Origin: Bacillus sp. ZZV12-4809
GTDB lineage: Bacteria > Bacillota > Bacilli > Bacillales > Cytobacillaceae
Direction of reading: 5' to 3'
Length of the DNA: 64,000 bases
Assembly: GCF_009849585.1 (NCBI RefSeq)
Contig: NZ_VCRN01000024.1
Span: 1-64,000, forward strand
The translations under genes and the position numbers were made by a program. Below the pieces are notes generated by a model. The model saw nothing but the letters and a program-made list of their open reading frames with translations. It searched no databases and was not told the DNA's origin. Below, piece by piece: positions 52,553-62,106 of the stretch; positions within the stretch are counted from its first letter, which is position 1; each line of letters opens with the position of its first letter.

Positions 52553-54238
52553 TTGAACAAAACCTGGTGGAAAGAAAGCGTTATTTATCAAATCTACCCA
52601 AGAAGCTTTAATGATTCAAATGGTGACGGGATTGGCGATATCAACGGAATCACTGAAAAAATTCCATATTTAGGGGAATTGGGGATCGATGTCATCTGGC
52701 TATCCCCCGTTTACAAATCTCCTAATGATGACAATGGCTATGATATCTCAGATTACCGTAATATTATGGATGAGTTCGGAACCATGGAAGACTTTGACGG
52801 CATGCTGGCAAAAGCGCATGAATACGGCATTAAAATTATGATGGACCTCGTTGTTAACCACTCAAGCGATGAACACCAGTGGTTTAAAGAATCGAGAAAA
52901 TCAAAAGACAACCCCTATCGGGATTATTATATCTGGAAAAAGACGGATAATGGCGAACCTCCTACTAATTGGGGAGCAGCGTTTGGCGGCAGTGTATGGG
53001 AATATGATGAACAAACCGGAGAATATTACCTGCATCTGTTCAGCAAAAAACAGCCTGACTTAAATTGGGAAAACCCTGTCCTTAGAAATGAAGTGTATGA
53101 AATGATGCGCTTTTGGCTGGATAAAGGCATTGATGGATTCCGCATGGATGTCGTAAATTTCATTTCAAAAGATACCAGCTATCCTCAGGGAGAGATCCGG
53201 GAAGGCCATAAATATGGGGATGGCAGCAAGTATTATATGAATGGTCCGAGAATTCATGAGTTCCTGCAGGAAATGAACAAAGAGGCCCTTAGCCCGTATG
53301 ATACTATTACGGTTGGCGAAATGCCTGGTGTAACAGTTGATGAAGGCAAGCTCTACACTGGCCGGGACAGAAATGAATTAAATATGGTGTTTCATTTTGA
53401 ACATGTGGGTCTTGGGGATGGGCAATATGGCAAATGGGATCCACGCCCCTGGAAATTGACTGATCTGAAAAAGATTTTCAACAAGTGGCAAAAGGGTCTT
53501 GAAGAAGATGGCTGGAACAGTTTGTATTGGAGTAATCATGACCAGCCCCGTGCCATCTCCAGATGGGGAAATGATTCAGAAGAATACCGCGTAATTTCCG
53601 GTAAAATGATTGCTGCATGCCTTCATATGATGCAGGGGACGCCTTATATTTACCAGGGCGAGGAAATCGGCATGACAAACGTAAAGTTCAATGATATCAA
53701 TGATTACCGTGATATAGAAACGTTGAATGCATACCGTGATCTTACACCGGATTCCTTAACACATGATGAAATTTTTAAAGGCATTCATGAGAGAGGCCGG
53801 GACAATGCGAGAACGCCTGTTCAGTGGGATGCCAGCCCGAATGCAGGCTTCTCAGAAGGAACCCCTTGGATCAGCGTAAATCCTAATTATAAAAGAATTA
53901 ACGCAGAAGCAGTTTTAGAAGATGAAGACTCAATCTTCCATTTTTATAAGAAGCTGATTCAGCTTAGGAAGCAAAATGAAGTAATTGTTTATGGAACATT
54001 TGATTTAATAATGGAAGAGGATGAGCAGATTTTTGCTTTCACACGAACTCTGGGTGATGATCAGCTGCTTGTGATCTGCAACTTCAGTGAAGGAACACCT
54101 GACTTTAAGCTTCCGGAACATATCCATTATTCGTCTAAGGAACTTCTGGTATCAAACCTGACCGCAGATGAAAATGAAGAAATTGATAGCCTGACACTTA
54201 AGCCGTATGAAGCTAGAGTGTATCGCTTAAAGAAATAA
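52553..54238 (+). CDS. GH13 alpha-glucosidase, probably oligo-1,6-glucosidase (1)
   Basis: Cytoplasmic retaining glucosidase of the GH13_31 type, 561 residues. Nucleophile D199 in DGFRMDV, acid/base E256 in TVGEMP, and D330 in NHDQPR. Residue 200 is Val, which in characterised relatives marks preference for alpha-1,6 bonds, whereas Thr marks maltases. TTG 52553 is nine bases from TGGGAG; an earlier in-frame TTG overlaps that site. In the importer operon, it would cut imported isomalto-oligosaccharides. Confidence 0.87.
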   Translation: MNKTWWKESVIYQIYPRSFNDSNGDGIGDINGITEKIPYLGELGIDVIWLSPVYKSPNDDNGYDISDYRNIMDEFGTMEDFDGMLAKAHEYGIKIMMDLVVNHSSDEHQWFKESRKSKDNPYRDYYIWKKTDNGEPPTNWGAAFGGSVWEYDEQTGEYYLHLFSKKQPDLNWENPVLRNEVYEMMRFWLDKGIDGFRMDVVNFISKDTSYPQGEIREGHKYGDGSKYYMNGPRIHEFLQEMNKEALSPYDTITVGEMPGVTVDEGKLYTGRDRNELNMVFHFEHVGLGDGQYGKWDPRPWKLTDLKKIFNKWQKGLEEDGWNSLYWSNHDQPRAISRWGNDSEEYRVISGKMIAACLHMMQGTPYIYQGEEIGMTNVKFNDINDYRDIETLNAYRDLTPDSLTHDEIFKGIHERGRDNARTPVQWDASPNAGFSEGTPWISVNPNYKRINAEAVLEDEDSIFHFYKKLIQLRKQNEVIVYGTFDLIMEEDEQIFAFTRTLGDDQLLVICNFSEGTPDFKLPEHIHYSSKELLVSNLTADENEEIDSLTLKPYEARVYRLKK

Positions 54239-54245
54239 TAAAGAT

Positions 54246-54271
54246 AGGGCCTGTTTTGGGGCCCTTTTTTA
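54246..54271 (+). terminator. Terminator between the two glucosidase genes
   Basis: AGGGCC (54246-54251) pairs with GGCCCT (54260-54265), followed by T. Expression of the second gene would depend on read-through or its own promoter. Confidence 0.7.
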
Positions 54272-54300
54272 CAAGAATTGATAATAATGAGGTGGTCTCT

Positions 54301-55941
54301 GTGAATAAAAAGTGGTGGAAAGAAGCTGTTGTTTATCAAATTTACTGGAGAAGCTTTAATGATTCCAATGGTGACGGCTATGGTGATTTAAGAGGAATAA
54401 TCGAAAAGCTTGATTATATCAAGAACCTTGGCATTGATGTGATTTGGCTGAATCCTTTTTATCAGTCACCAGACCGGGATAATGGCTATGATATTTCAAA
54501 TTATTATGGAATTATGGAAAAAGCCGGTGATATGGCTGCCTTTGATGATCTAATTCATGAAATTCACCAGCGCGGAATGAAGGTCATTATGGACCTGGTT
54601 GTGAACCATACTTCTGACCAGCATCCCTGGTTTTTGGAATCACGTTCCTCAAAGGATAATCCGAAAAGAGATTGGTATATTTGGAAGGATCCAAAGGATG
54701 GCAGGGAGCCAAATAACTGGCGATCCTATTTTGCTCCTTCCTGCTGGGAATGGGACAAAGCAACAGGACAGTACTATTATCATTCCTTTGCAGTCGAGCA
54801 GCCTGATCTAAATTGGGAAAATCCCGAATTGCGCCAGGAAATCTACAAAATGATGCGCTTCTGGCTGGATAAAGGCATCGACGGGTTTCGAATGGATGTG
54901 ATTAATTTACTAGCCAAAAAAGAAGATTTATCTAATGCAGAGAATCCTTATGATATTAGCTATCTCGCCAATAATCCGGGTATCCATGATTATCTTCAGG
55001 AAATGAACCAGGAAGTTCTTCAGCATTATGATGTGATGACTGTCGGCGAGATTCCGTTTGTTTCACCGGAAGAGGGATTGCTCTATGTGAATGAAAGCCG
55101 GAATGAATTAAACACACTGTTCCACTTTCAGGTAGCAGATGAAATGCCGGTATGGGACATGCTCAGATTTAAGGAAATCCAAACAAGCTGGTATGAGGGC
55201 CTTAAGCATAAGGGTTGGAATTCGCAATTCCTCAACAACCATGATCACACAAGACAGGTAACCCGCTATGGAAATGATGGCCAGTTTCGAGACCAATCTG
55301 CAAAGCTTCTAGCGGCAATGATTCATACATTACCTGGGACTCCTTATATCTATCAGGGCGAAGAATTTGGCATGACAGGTGTGAAATTTGATTCGATTGA
55401 AGACTACAATGACATTGCCATGAAGAACAAATATCATGAAGAAGTTTCTAAAGGGCGGGATCCAAAGGAAGTCTTTGAAAGTCTATTGCTTTTGAGCCGC
55501 GATAATTCCAGGACACCGATGCAGTGGAATGACAGCATTAACGCTGGCTTTTCTGCTGGAGAACCATGGATCAAAGTGAATCCGAATTATAAGGAGATTA
55601 ACGTTGAAGCAGCTCTGAGTGATCCAAACTCTATCTTTTATTTCTACAAAAAGCTGATTGAATTAAGAAAACAAAACGAGGTTATGGTATACGGGGATTA
55701 TAAGGATCTATTGCCAGATGATGAACATTTATATGTATTTACACGCTCCTATAATGATATAACCTGGCTGATTGTTTTAAACCATTGTGACGAGGAGCAG
55801 ACGTTCAACTTTGATGGCTTTCCAAATCGGGAACTGATTCTCGCAAATTACAGAAGGGACACGGAAGAGAATCAAGAAATAATGCTCCCGCATGAAGCGA
55901 GAATTTATGAGATTCAAAGACATAATAAGCAGCTGAATTAA
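54301..55941 (+). CDS. GH13 alpha-glucosidase, probably oligo-1,6-glucosidase (2)
   Basis: Paralogue of the preceding enzyme (546 residues from GTG 54301, AGGTGG upstream). Catalytic D199 in DGFRMDV, E250 in TVGEIP and the aspartate in NHDHTR. Residue 200 is again Val. Differences around the acceptor pocket (SYFAPSCWEWD against AAFGGSVWEYD, and a shorter segment 205-235) suggest a different chain-length or linkage taste. An upstream frame to 54256 runs over the terminator and is not used. Confidence 0.85.
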   Translation: MNKKWWKEAVVYQIYWRSFNDSNGDGYGDLRGIIEKLDYIKNLGIDVIWLNPFYQSPDRDNGYDISNYYGIMEKAGDMAAFDDLIHEIHQRGMKVIMDLVVNHTSDQHPWFLESRSSKDNPKRDWYIWKDPKDGREPNNWRSYFAPSCWEWDKATGQYYYHSFAVEQPDLNWENPELRQEIYKMMRFWLDKGIDGFRMDVINLLAKKEDLSNAENPYDISYLANNPGIHDYLQEMNQEVLQHYDVMTVGEIPFVSPEEGLLYVNESRNELNTLFHFQVADEMPVWDMLRFKEIQTSWYEGLKHKGWNSQFLNNHDHTRQVTRYGNDGQFRDQSAKLLAAMIHTLPGTPYIYQGEEFGMTGVKFDSIEDYNDIAMKNKYHEEVSKGRDPKEVFESLLLLSRDNSRTPMQWNDSINAGFSAGEPWIKVNPNYKEINVEAALSDPNSIFYFYKKLIELRKQNEVMVYGDYKDLLPDDEHLYVFTRSYNDITWLIVLNHCDEEQTFNFDGFPNRELILANYRRDTEENQEIMLPHEARIYEIQRHNKQLN

Positions 55942-55981
55942 GAAGGTAAGTGAATCAGGTCTGATACTCCATATAAAAATA

Positions 55982-56010
55982 AAAGCCGGCATTTGAAAAG
56001 CCGGCTTTCT
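55982..56010. terminator. Bidirectional terminator between convergent genes
   Basis: AAAGCCGGC (55982-55990) pairs with GCCGGCTTT (56000-56008). Confidence 0.85.
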
Positions 56011-56016
56011 TCATTT

Positions 56017-56172
56017 TTAATTCTTCTCTCCAGCACTGGTTCTGGGGTCTGTTTTTTCGGGAGGAACCTTGGAAAGCTGGTCCATAGGCTCCATCATAGA
56101 TTCAAGCAGACTTCCATTAACTTGTTTTTCTTTATCAATATTATACGGTCGATCATTCTCACGACTGTCCAT
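56017..56172 (-). CDS. Small hypothetical protein of 51 residues
   Basis: ATG 56172 follows GAGGTG with a six-base spacer and the gene ends just before a terminator. The peptide is very hydrophilic and Met/Pro/Asp-rich (MDSRENDRPYNIDKEKQ, then SMMEPMDQLSKVPPEK), probably unstructured. No family recognised. Divergent from the flavoprotein gene. Real gene likely; function unknown. Confidence 0.55.
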   Translation of the reverse strand: MDSRENDRPYNIDKEKQVNGSLLESMMEPMDQLSKVPPEKTDPRTSAGEKN

Positions 56173-56305
56173 CAATTCACCTCATTTTATATTTTTACAT
56201 AGAATTTGCCTCCCGCATGGTTATTATTCCGAAAACCGGAAAGTCAAAGGTTAAATTCCCTTGCAATGGAAATAATGGAATTTAAAAGATCTATGGAGAA
56301 AACCA

Positions 56306-57721
56306 ATGACTAAAATATTAATATTTGCAATACTGGCACTGATTTCCTTAATGTATATTTTTTTACTATTTATGTTAATTTACGGCTGGCGCTGGTTCAT
56401 GAAGCGGGCAGTAAAGCAGGCTGGAAAGATCATAATGACAGACAGCTATCAGGAAAACATTATTGAGCTGATTCCAGGTTTCAGGCATTTGGGCATTCAA
56501 AATGCGCTTGAAAATAACCTGCGTGCGGAAACTGGAGATGTGCTGCATCGCCCATTTGGCTCATCGAAAAAATGGCCGCACCTTGATGAAATTACATTTA
56601 TCCCAGCACAAACTTCACCTTTTCCCATTGATGGTGACGAAGACGTTGATGTGAAAGTGACAATTGGTCCAAAAGCGAAAAAACCGATGAAGATTAAAAT
56701 ACCACTGATGATCAGTGGTATGGCCTATGGAATTGCTCTTAGTGAGCAAGTAAAAATCGCATTAGCAACAGCTGCCAAGAATACTGGAACGGCCATAAAT
56801 TCCGGTGAAGGCGGAATTCTGCCCGAGGAGCTTGAAAGTGCCGGGAAATACATTCTCCAATTTTCTAAGACGGAGTGGGGCAAGGAAGAGAAGACTATTA
56901 AAAGGGCGGACATGATTGAAATTAAGCTGGGTCAGGGAGCTACATTGGGAATGGGCGGAAACATCTCCCCAGAAAATTTAACAGGTCGTGCAAGAGAAGT
57001 CATGGGGTTAAAGGAAGATGAAACTGCCCATATAATGGAACACTTTTTTGAAAAACAGACATTGAAGGATTTAAAGGAACTGGTGGATGAGCTACGAAAA
57101 ATGTCAGGAGGTGTTCCAATCGGTGCAAAAATAGGGGCAGGGGGTAAGATAGAAGAAGACATTGATCATTTAATCGAAATAGGTGTAGATTTTATTGCAG
57201 TTGATGGCGGACAGGGCGCATCTGTTGGTGCACCTCCCTTATTGGCAGATGATTTTGGTATACCAACCCTTCATGCTATCACGCGTGCCTCGAACCATCT
57301 TGAAAAAAGAAAAAAGAAGGGGGATATCAGCTTAATTGTTTCTGGCGGACTTTTTACCCCCGGACATTTTTTAAAAGTTCTGGCACTTGGAGCAGATGCG
57401 GTATATCTGGGATCTGTTATGCTGTTTACTGTGTCTCATACACAAACCCTGAATGCACTTCCTTTTGAACCTCCAACACAGGCTGTATGGAACGAGGGGA
57501 AGTTCACAGATGTATTCAAAACAGAAGATGGTGCTAAGTCGGCGGAAAAGTTCTTGACCGCAAGCACTGAGGAAATCAAACTGGCGCTTAGAGCCATGGG
57601 GAAAAAGTCATTAAAAGAATTATCCAGTAAAGATCTTGTGTCTTATAATGAACTCACAGCAAAAATGATCGGAATCCCTTTTTCCTTCGAACCATGGGAG
57701 GATAAATCAACTAAGGCATAA
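56306..57721 (+). CDS. FMN-binding glutamate synthase-family protein, membrane anchored (YerD-like)
   Basis: An N-terminal membrane segment (~4-26) is followed by a GltB-type FMN/Fe-S barrel: GMAYGIALSEQVKIALA, GTAINSGEGGILPEE, KLGQGATLGMGG, DFIAVDGGQGASVGAPPLL and VSGGLFTPGHFLKVLALGADAVYLGS. The amidotransferase domain of true glutamate synthase is absent (471 residues). The usual GltB cysteine cluster is not evident, so electron flow is unclear. Family function is not established. The SD is weak (GGAG) before ATG 56306. Monocistronic. Confidence 0.85.
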   Translation: MTKILIFAILALISLMYIFLLFMLIYGWRWFMKRAVKQAGKIIMTDSYQENIIELIPGFRHLGIQNALENNLRAETGDVLHRPFGSSKKWPHLDEITFIPAQTSPFPIDGDEDVDVKVTIGPKAKKPMKIKIPLMISGMAYGIALSEQVKIALATAAKNTGTAINSGEGGILPEELESAGKYILQFSKTEWGKEEKTIKRADMIEIKLGQGATLGMGGNISPENLTGRAREVMGLKEDETAHIMEHFFEKQTLKDLKELVDELRKMSGGVPIGAKIGAGGKIEEDIDHLIEIGVDFIAVDGGQGASVGAPPLLADDFGIPTLHAITRASNHLEKRKKKGDISLIVSGGLFTPGHFLKVLALGADAVYLGSVMLFTVSHTQTLNALPFEPPTQAVWNEGKFTDVFKTEDGAKSAEKFLTASTEEIKLALRAMGKKSLKELSSKDLVSYNELTAKMIGIPFSFEPWEDKSTKA

Positions 57722-57723
57722 TG

Positions 57724-57752
57724 AAAGCCTGGCATATGTAGCCAGGCTTTCC
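57724..57752. terminator. Bidirectional terminator between flavoprotein and ger genes
   Basis: AAAGCCTGGC pairs with GCCAGGCTTT around a 7-base loop. Confidence 0.85.
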
Positions 57753-57755
57753 TTG

Positions 57756-59246
57756 TTACTCATCAATATCTTTCTTTACTTTTGATTTTTTCTGAGGCTG
57801 AAACCTATGCGGATTTTGCGTTCTTAAATAAACTGGCCTTAATGGCTGAAACGGAAATCTGATAAATGAGTCTTTCAAGTCCCGATACCTGGGTGGATAA
57901 AACGGCTCCAAAAAAGGTCTGTCGAGTGATGTTAGCCTGATCATATGAGTTAACAAAATACAGGAACAGAAAAGCACTCCTACAAAACCCCATAATGTGG
58001 CAAAAAATAAAAACGGGAATCTTAGAAATCGGATCGAATTATTCATTTTGTAAACTGGTGTTGTAAAAGAGGCAAGAGCTGCCAGTGCGATAATGATTAA
58101 CAGGACATTACTTGTCAGCCCTGCCTGCACAGATGCTGTCCCAATGACAATCCCGCCCACGATACCAATTGTCTGGCCTACTTTTGTGGGCAATCTGGCT
58201 CCAGCTTCTCTTAAAAGCTCTATTACCAGTTCGAGAATTAAGGCTTCATAGAAAGGCGGCATAGGAATATGCTCTCTTGAAGTCACTAGTGTTCCTAACA
58301 AATCCGTGGGGATAAGCTCCATATGATAAGTCAGCGTTGCAACATATATGGACGTAATCTGTATTGAAAAAATAACAGAAAAGGCCCGCAATATTCTTGC
58401 GAAAGAAGCGATAGTCCAATTTATAAAATAATCTTCAAAGGAACTGAAGAATTCAGAAAACGTTGTAGGGGTAATCAGCACATGCGGTGACCCGTCTACG
58501 GCGATCACGACTTTTCCTTCAGCAAGGACAGCAGCTGCCCTGTCTGGTCTTTCTGTATCCAGCACCTGCGGGAAAGGAGAGTTCTTATTATCTGAAATAA
58601 ACTGTGCAATATGGGAACTGTCAGTGATTTCATCAAAATCGATATTGTCGATTCTTTCTTTAACCTTGCTGACATAATCTGCATTCGTGATTCCCTCTAT
58701 ATAGAGAACCGCCACAACTGTTCTGGAAATGCTGCCGATAAAATATTCCTCAATGATCAGTTCAGAGGTGGGCAACCTTTTGCGGATTAAATTCAGATTA
58801 TTCTGCAGTGACTCGACAAAGGCCTCCTTTGCTCCAATAACGGTTTGCTCGACTTCAGGGTGTGTCAGCTCCCTTACATAAGAACATTTAGCAGCCATAA
58901 AAGCTGCTTTATTATTCTCAGTTTCGGTTGTAATCATCACATAGCCATTTAATAGCAAATATTCAGCATTTGAAAGATCTTCGCAAATTTGAATGCTTGC
59001 AGATGGCAAAAGCCTCTTCAAATTATCTATTTTGTTGAAATTACCCTGAAGAAGCTGAGGGAGCAAACTTTTGGTGATTATCTTTTGGTCAGTCAGTGTT
59101 TTGTAATAAGTAAAGGAAAAACAGAGCCCAGTTTGTCTATTGCTATAATGTACTTTTTGAAAATCATGAGACCGTGAAAGCGACTTTTCAAGCTCCTCAA
59201 GTTCGACTTCAGACACAGGTCTCTTCTTTTTTAACATTTTTTCCAT
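57756..59246 (-). CDS. Spore germination protein, GerA (A-subunit) family
   Basis: GerA/GerBA/GerKA-type protein of the spore inner membrane. The N-terminal soluble part (~1-270) has GNFNKIDNLKRLLPSA and VAVLYIEGITN; five or so membrane segments follow (~280-460), with the family motif HIPMPPFYEALILELVIELLREAG and the LPTKVGQTIGIVGGIVIG helix. Complete receptors also need B and C subunits; none is next to it, so it is an orphan A subunit that may pair with B/C from elsewhere. GGTGAT lies before ATG 59246. Confidence 0.88.
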   Translation of the reverse strand: MEKMLKKKRPVSEVELEELEKSLSRSHDFQKVHYSNRQTGLCFSFTYYKTLTDQKIITKSLLPQLLQGNFNKIDNLKRLLPSASIQICEDLSNAEYLLLNGYVMITTETENNKAAFMAAKCSYVRELTHPEVEQTVIGAKEAFVESLQNNLNLIRKRLPTSELIIEEYFIGSISRTVVAVLYIEGITNADYVSKVKERIDNIDFDEITDSSHIAQFISDNKNSPFPQVLDTERPDRAAAVLAEGKVVIAVDGSPHVLITPTTFSEFFSSFEDYFINWTIASFARILRAFSVIFSIQITSIYVATLTYHMELIPTDLLGTLVTSREHIPMPPFYEALILELVIELLREAGARLPTKVGQTIGIVGGIVIGTASVQAGLTSNVLLIIIALAALASFTTPVYKMNNSIRFLRFPFLFFATLWGFVGVLFCSCILLTHMIRLTSLDRPFLEPFYPPRYRDLKDSFIRFPFQPLRPVYLRTQNPHRFQPQKKSKVKKDIDE

Positions 59247-59324
59247 TCCGCAATCACCAGTTTGTTTCGGCTTTAAGTGTAGTGTTTCCGTTTTTGGAAA
59301 GATTATGAATGAACAGGGGAAATA

Positions 59325-59354
59325 GCAAAAAAGCCTGCTCCATTGGGGCAGGCT
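59325..59354 (-). terminator. Terminator of the TetR gene
   Basis: On the - strand AAGCCTGCCCC pairs with GGAGCAGGCTT, followed by TTTTTT. Confidence 0.8.
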
Positions 59355-59360
59355 TGGGTT

Positions 59361-60251
59361 TTATACCGGTTCTTCCTCCCGAGGCATAAAGCAGGAAGAA
59401 ACCAGCTTTTCAAGATTCTCAAATTCTTTGGCATCCATAAATGCGATACACATGCTCAAAGATTGAAGTGCGCTCTCTATGAGGAATTTCCTTGGTTTTT
59501 TCGAATGAACCATCTCTTCCTGAATAAAGTCCAGAAGCTCCATGCAATCGTTCTGTTCTTTCTGCTTGATGGACTTCTTTAAGGTCAATATGGATTTGCA
59601 GAGAATATACAAATTACCATGATCTTTATTTCGAAATCTGTTTTCAATAAGCTCAGGCTTCAGCAGATAATCACCGGCTGAACTTACCTCTTCAACGACC
59701 TTCCTTATCCTTTCTACACTATAGCGGACCACCGGATTAATGCTTGAAGAGAATTCAAAGAATTTAGTATAGTATTTTACGTTATGATGGAGGATGCCAA
59801 GGAACATAACGGCACAATCCAGTAGATATGGCTTCTTATCTTCCCCAAAAATTTCGATAAACCGTCCAAAAATCCAATCCACCATTCTAAGCTGTCCTTC
59901 TTTAATAAACTGCTTGAGTTCAGGGTCATTTGAAACAAGGACTTCTTCAAAAAGGGCAACCAGCTTATTGGTCCGATTCATATTCATTTGCAGTTCAATC
60001 TGCTGAGTGAATACCTCCAAGCTGCTTGGGCTCTGGCCAATAAGAAGTTTATTGCGTTCTGATTCCATTTTTTCATGCAATGTTTTAAAAATGGAAATAA
60101 GCAGTTCGTTTTTTGAAGAAAAATAGTTATAGAAAGTGCCCTTAGAAATCCCGCTGTAATCTAAAATATCCTGAATGGATGTTGCCTGAAAACCTTTTTC
60201 CAGGAATAATTGATGTGCTTTTTGTATAACATGCATTTTCCTGTTATTCAT
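59361..60251 (-). CDS. TetR/AcrR-family transcriptional regulator
   Basis: N-terminal TetR helix-turn-helix (KAHQLFLEKGFQATSIQDIL...SGISKGTFYNYFSSKNELL) and an unusually long all-helical ligand-binding part (296 residues against a usual ~200). Start ATG 60251 with AGGTGAT. Divergent from an MFS drug exporter gene, so it probably represses that gene and itself; repeated TGAACT motifs lie between them. Confidence 0.88.
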   Translation of the reverse strand: MNNRKMHVIQKAHQLFLEKGFQATSIQDILDYSGISKGTFYNYFSSKNELLISIFKTLHEKMESERNKLLIGQSPSSLEVFTQQIELQMNMNRTNKLVALFEEVLVSNDPELKQFIKEGQLRMVDWIFGRFIEIFGEDKKPYLLDCAVMFLGILHHNVKYYTKFFEFSSSINPVVRYSVERIRKVVEEVSSAGDYLLKPELIENRFRNKDHGNLYILCKSILTLKKSIKQKEQNDCMELLDFIQEEMVHSKKPRKFLIESALQSLSMCIAFMDAKEFENLEKLVSSCFMPREEEPV

Positions 60252-60274
60252 ATATAATCACCTGTCATTTTATT

Positions 60275-60423
60275 TGAACTATGTGTATAACTTAATAGTA
60301 CCTCAATGAATTAATTTACACAAACCCTCTATTTTACAAGGATTTTTTTGTTGCAAAAATTGAACTCATAGTATATTATATGATTTGTGTGTAACACGAG
60401 TATAAAAGAATGAACTGAGTGTA
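60275..60423. promoter_or_regulatory. MFS promoter and repeated TGAACT motifs (candidate TetR sites)
   Basis: TTGCAA (60351-60356), 17-base spacer, TATTAT (60374-60379) form a promoter toward the MFS gene. TGAACTATGTGTA (60275), TGAACTCATAGTA (60361) and TGAACTGAGTGTA (60411) share TGAACT-N4-GTA. One copy overlaps the promoter spacer. They may be regulator sites. Confidence 0.4.
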
Positions 60424-60437
60424 CAGGAGGAAAAATA

Positions 60438-61979
60438 ATGGAACAAGCAATAAATAATAAAACAGACCGGGCTCCTTATGGAATACTTGCTGTTTTAATG
60501 ATCGGGGCATTCATTGCCTTTTTGAATAATACATTGCTTAATATTGCATTGCCATCTATTATGACAGATTTAGAAATAGAAGCGGCAACAGTGCAGTGGC
60601 TGACTACCGGTTTTATGCTGGTTAATGGTATCTTGATCCCGGCTACTGCCTTTTTAATTGAAAAATATACAGTCCGCAGGTTATTTATTGTGGCAATGGG
60701 CTTATTTACACTTGGTACGCTTGTCGCAGGGGTTGCGCATGAATTCCCAATTCTGCTGGGTGGCAGAATGCTGCAGGCTTCAGGGTCTGCCATCATGATG
60801 CCGCTGTTAATGAATGTCATGCTGATCAGTTTCCCGGTTGAAAAGCGCGGGGCTGCTATGGGTGTATTTGGTTTAATCTTAATGTTTGCCCCTGCAATTG
60901 GCCCGACTCTGTCAGGGTGGATTGTCGAACATTATGATTGGAGAATGCTTTTCCACTTTCTATCTCCACTAGCGGGAGTTATTCTGGTGCTGGGAGCTGT
61001 GTTACTTAAAGATAAGAAGGAAAAAGTAAATATCCGTATGGACGTATTTTCGCTCATTCTTTCAAGTGCAGGATTTGGCGGAATTCTTTATGGCTTCAGC
61101 TCTGCAGGAAATAAGGGATGGGATAGTCCGCATGTCTATTTAACGATTGTGATTGGTGTTATTTCTTTAATATGGTTTATCTTAAGGCAGACTAAAAGTG
61201 ACCGCCCGATGCTAAACTTTGGCGTTTATAAATATCCTATGTTTGCACTGTCTTCTGCCATCGCCATGACGGTTAATATGGCACTGTTCTCCGGAATGAT
61301 TCTAATTCCGATTTATGTTCAGACACTTCGTGGCATTTCACCGCTGGATGCAGGATTAATGATGCTTCCAGGTGCTATTGTGATGGCTGTTATGTCTCCA
61401 TTAACAGGAAAGCTATTCGATAAAATCGGCGGCCGGATTTTAGCGATTACAGGTTTGGCCATAATAGTTGCAACCACCTATATTTTCAGCAGATTAACCC
61501 TGGAAACGACTTACACACAGTTAATCATCCTGAATTCTATAAGAATGTTTGGGATGTCCATGGTTATGATGCCTGTTTCGACTAATGGTTTAAACCAGCT
61601 GCCAAGACGTTTATATCCTCATGGAACTGCTATGAACAATACATTGAACCAGGTTGCAGGTGCAATAGGTACAGCCTTATTAGTAACAGTTATGTCAACA
61701 AGAACAGAAACACATGCTGCAGAAATTGCGAAAGAAGCAATGAAAGGCGGGGCTATGGCTAATGGCGGCCAAATGACGGAAGCTGCAGTGGCGGAAATGC
61801 AGCAGCAGGTTCTAATGAAAGCCATGCTTGAAGGGATTAACGATGCTTTCTTCGTAGCAACCTTTATTGCTGCAGCTGCACTTGTTCTGGCATTCTTTAT
61901 TAAACGTGCAACTCCTATGGAAGACCCTGTTGAAGAAGTAAAGCAGGAAAATATGGTACCAAAATTGGCTAAGAATTAG
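60438..61979 (+). CDS. MFS multidrug exporter, DHA2 (EmrB/QacA) family, 14 membrane segments
   Basis: 513 residues with 14 hydrophobic segments. Motif C-like FAPAIGPTLSGWIVEH and the loop-2 region (EKYTVRRLF) fit the DHA2 family, as do NNTLLNIALPSIMTDL and GGRMLQASGSA. Proton-driven export of drugs or toxic metabolites; substrate unknown. Controlled by the divergent TetR regulator. CAGGAGG precedes ATG 60438. Confidence 0.9.
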   Translation: MEQAINNKTDRAPYGILAVLMIGAFIAFLNNTLLNIALPSIMTDLEIEAATVQWLTTGFMLVNGILIPATAFLIEKYTVRRLFIVAMGLFTLGTLVAGVAHEFPILLGGRMLQASGSAIMMPLLMNVMLISFPVEKRGAAMGVFGLILMFAPAIGPTLSGWIVEHYDWRMLFHFLSPLAGVILVLGAVLLKDKKEKVNIRMDVFSLILSSAGFGGILYGFSSAGNKGWDSPHVYLTIVIGVISLIWFILRQTKSDRPMLNFGVYKYPMFALSSAIAMTVNMALFSGMILIPIYVQTLRGISPLDAGLMMLPGAIVMAVMSPLTGKLFDKIGGRILAITGLAIIVATTYIFSRLTLETTYTQLIILNSIRMFGMSMVMMPVSTNGLNQLPRRLYPHGTAMNNTLNQVAGAIGTALLVTVMSTRTETHAAEIAKEAMKGGAMANGGQMTEAAVAEMQQQVLMKAMLEGINDAFFVATFIAAAALVLAFFIKRATPMEDPVEEVKQENMVPKLAKN

Positions 61980-61983
61980 TCGC

Positions 61984-62012
61984 AAAGGGAAATCGAGGAT
62001 TTCCCTTTTTTT
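61984..62012 (+). terminator. Terminator of the MFS gene
   Basis: AAAGGGAAATC (61984-61994) pairs with GATTTCCCTTT (61998-62008), followed by T. Confidence 0.9.
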
Positions 62013-62106
62013 ATGCTTGGATTGGATATGAAACATACATGGACCGCCAGGCGTCTAATAGGTATGCAAGAATTTTACTTAAGTACTGATATGGGAGGCA
62101 GAACAT

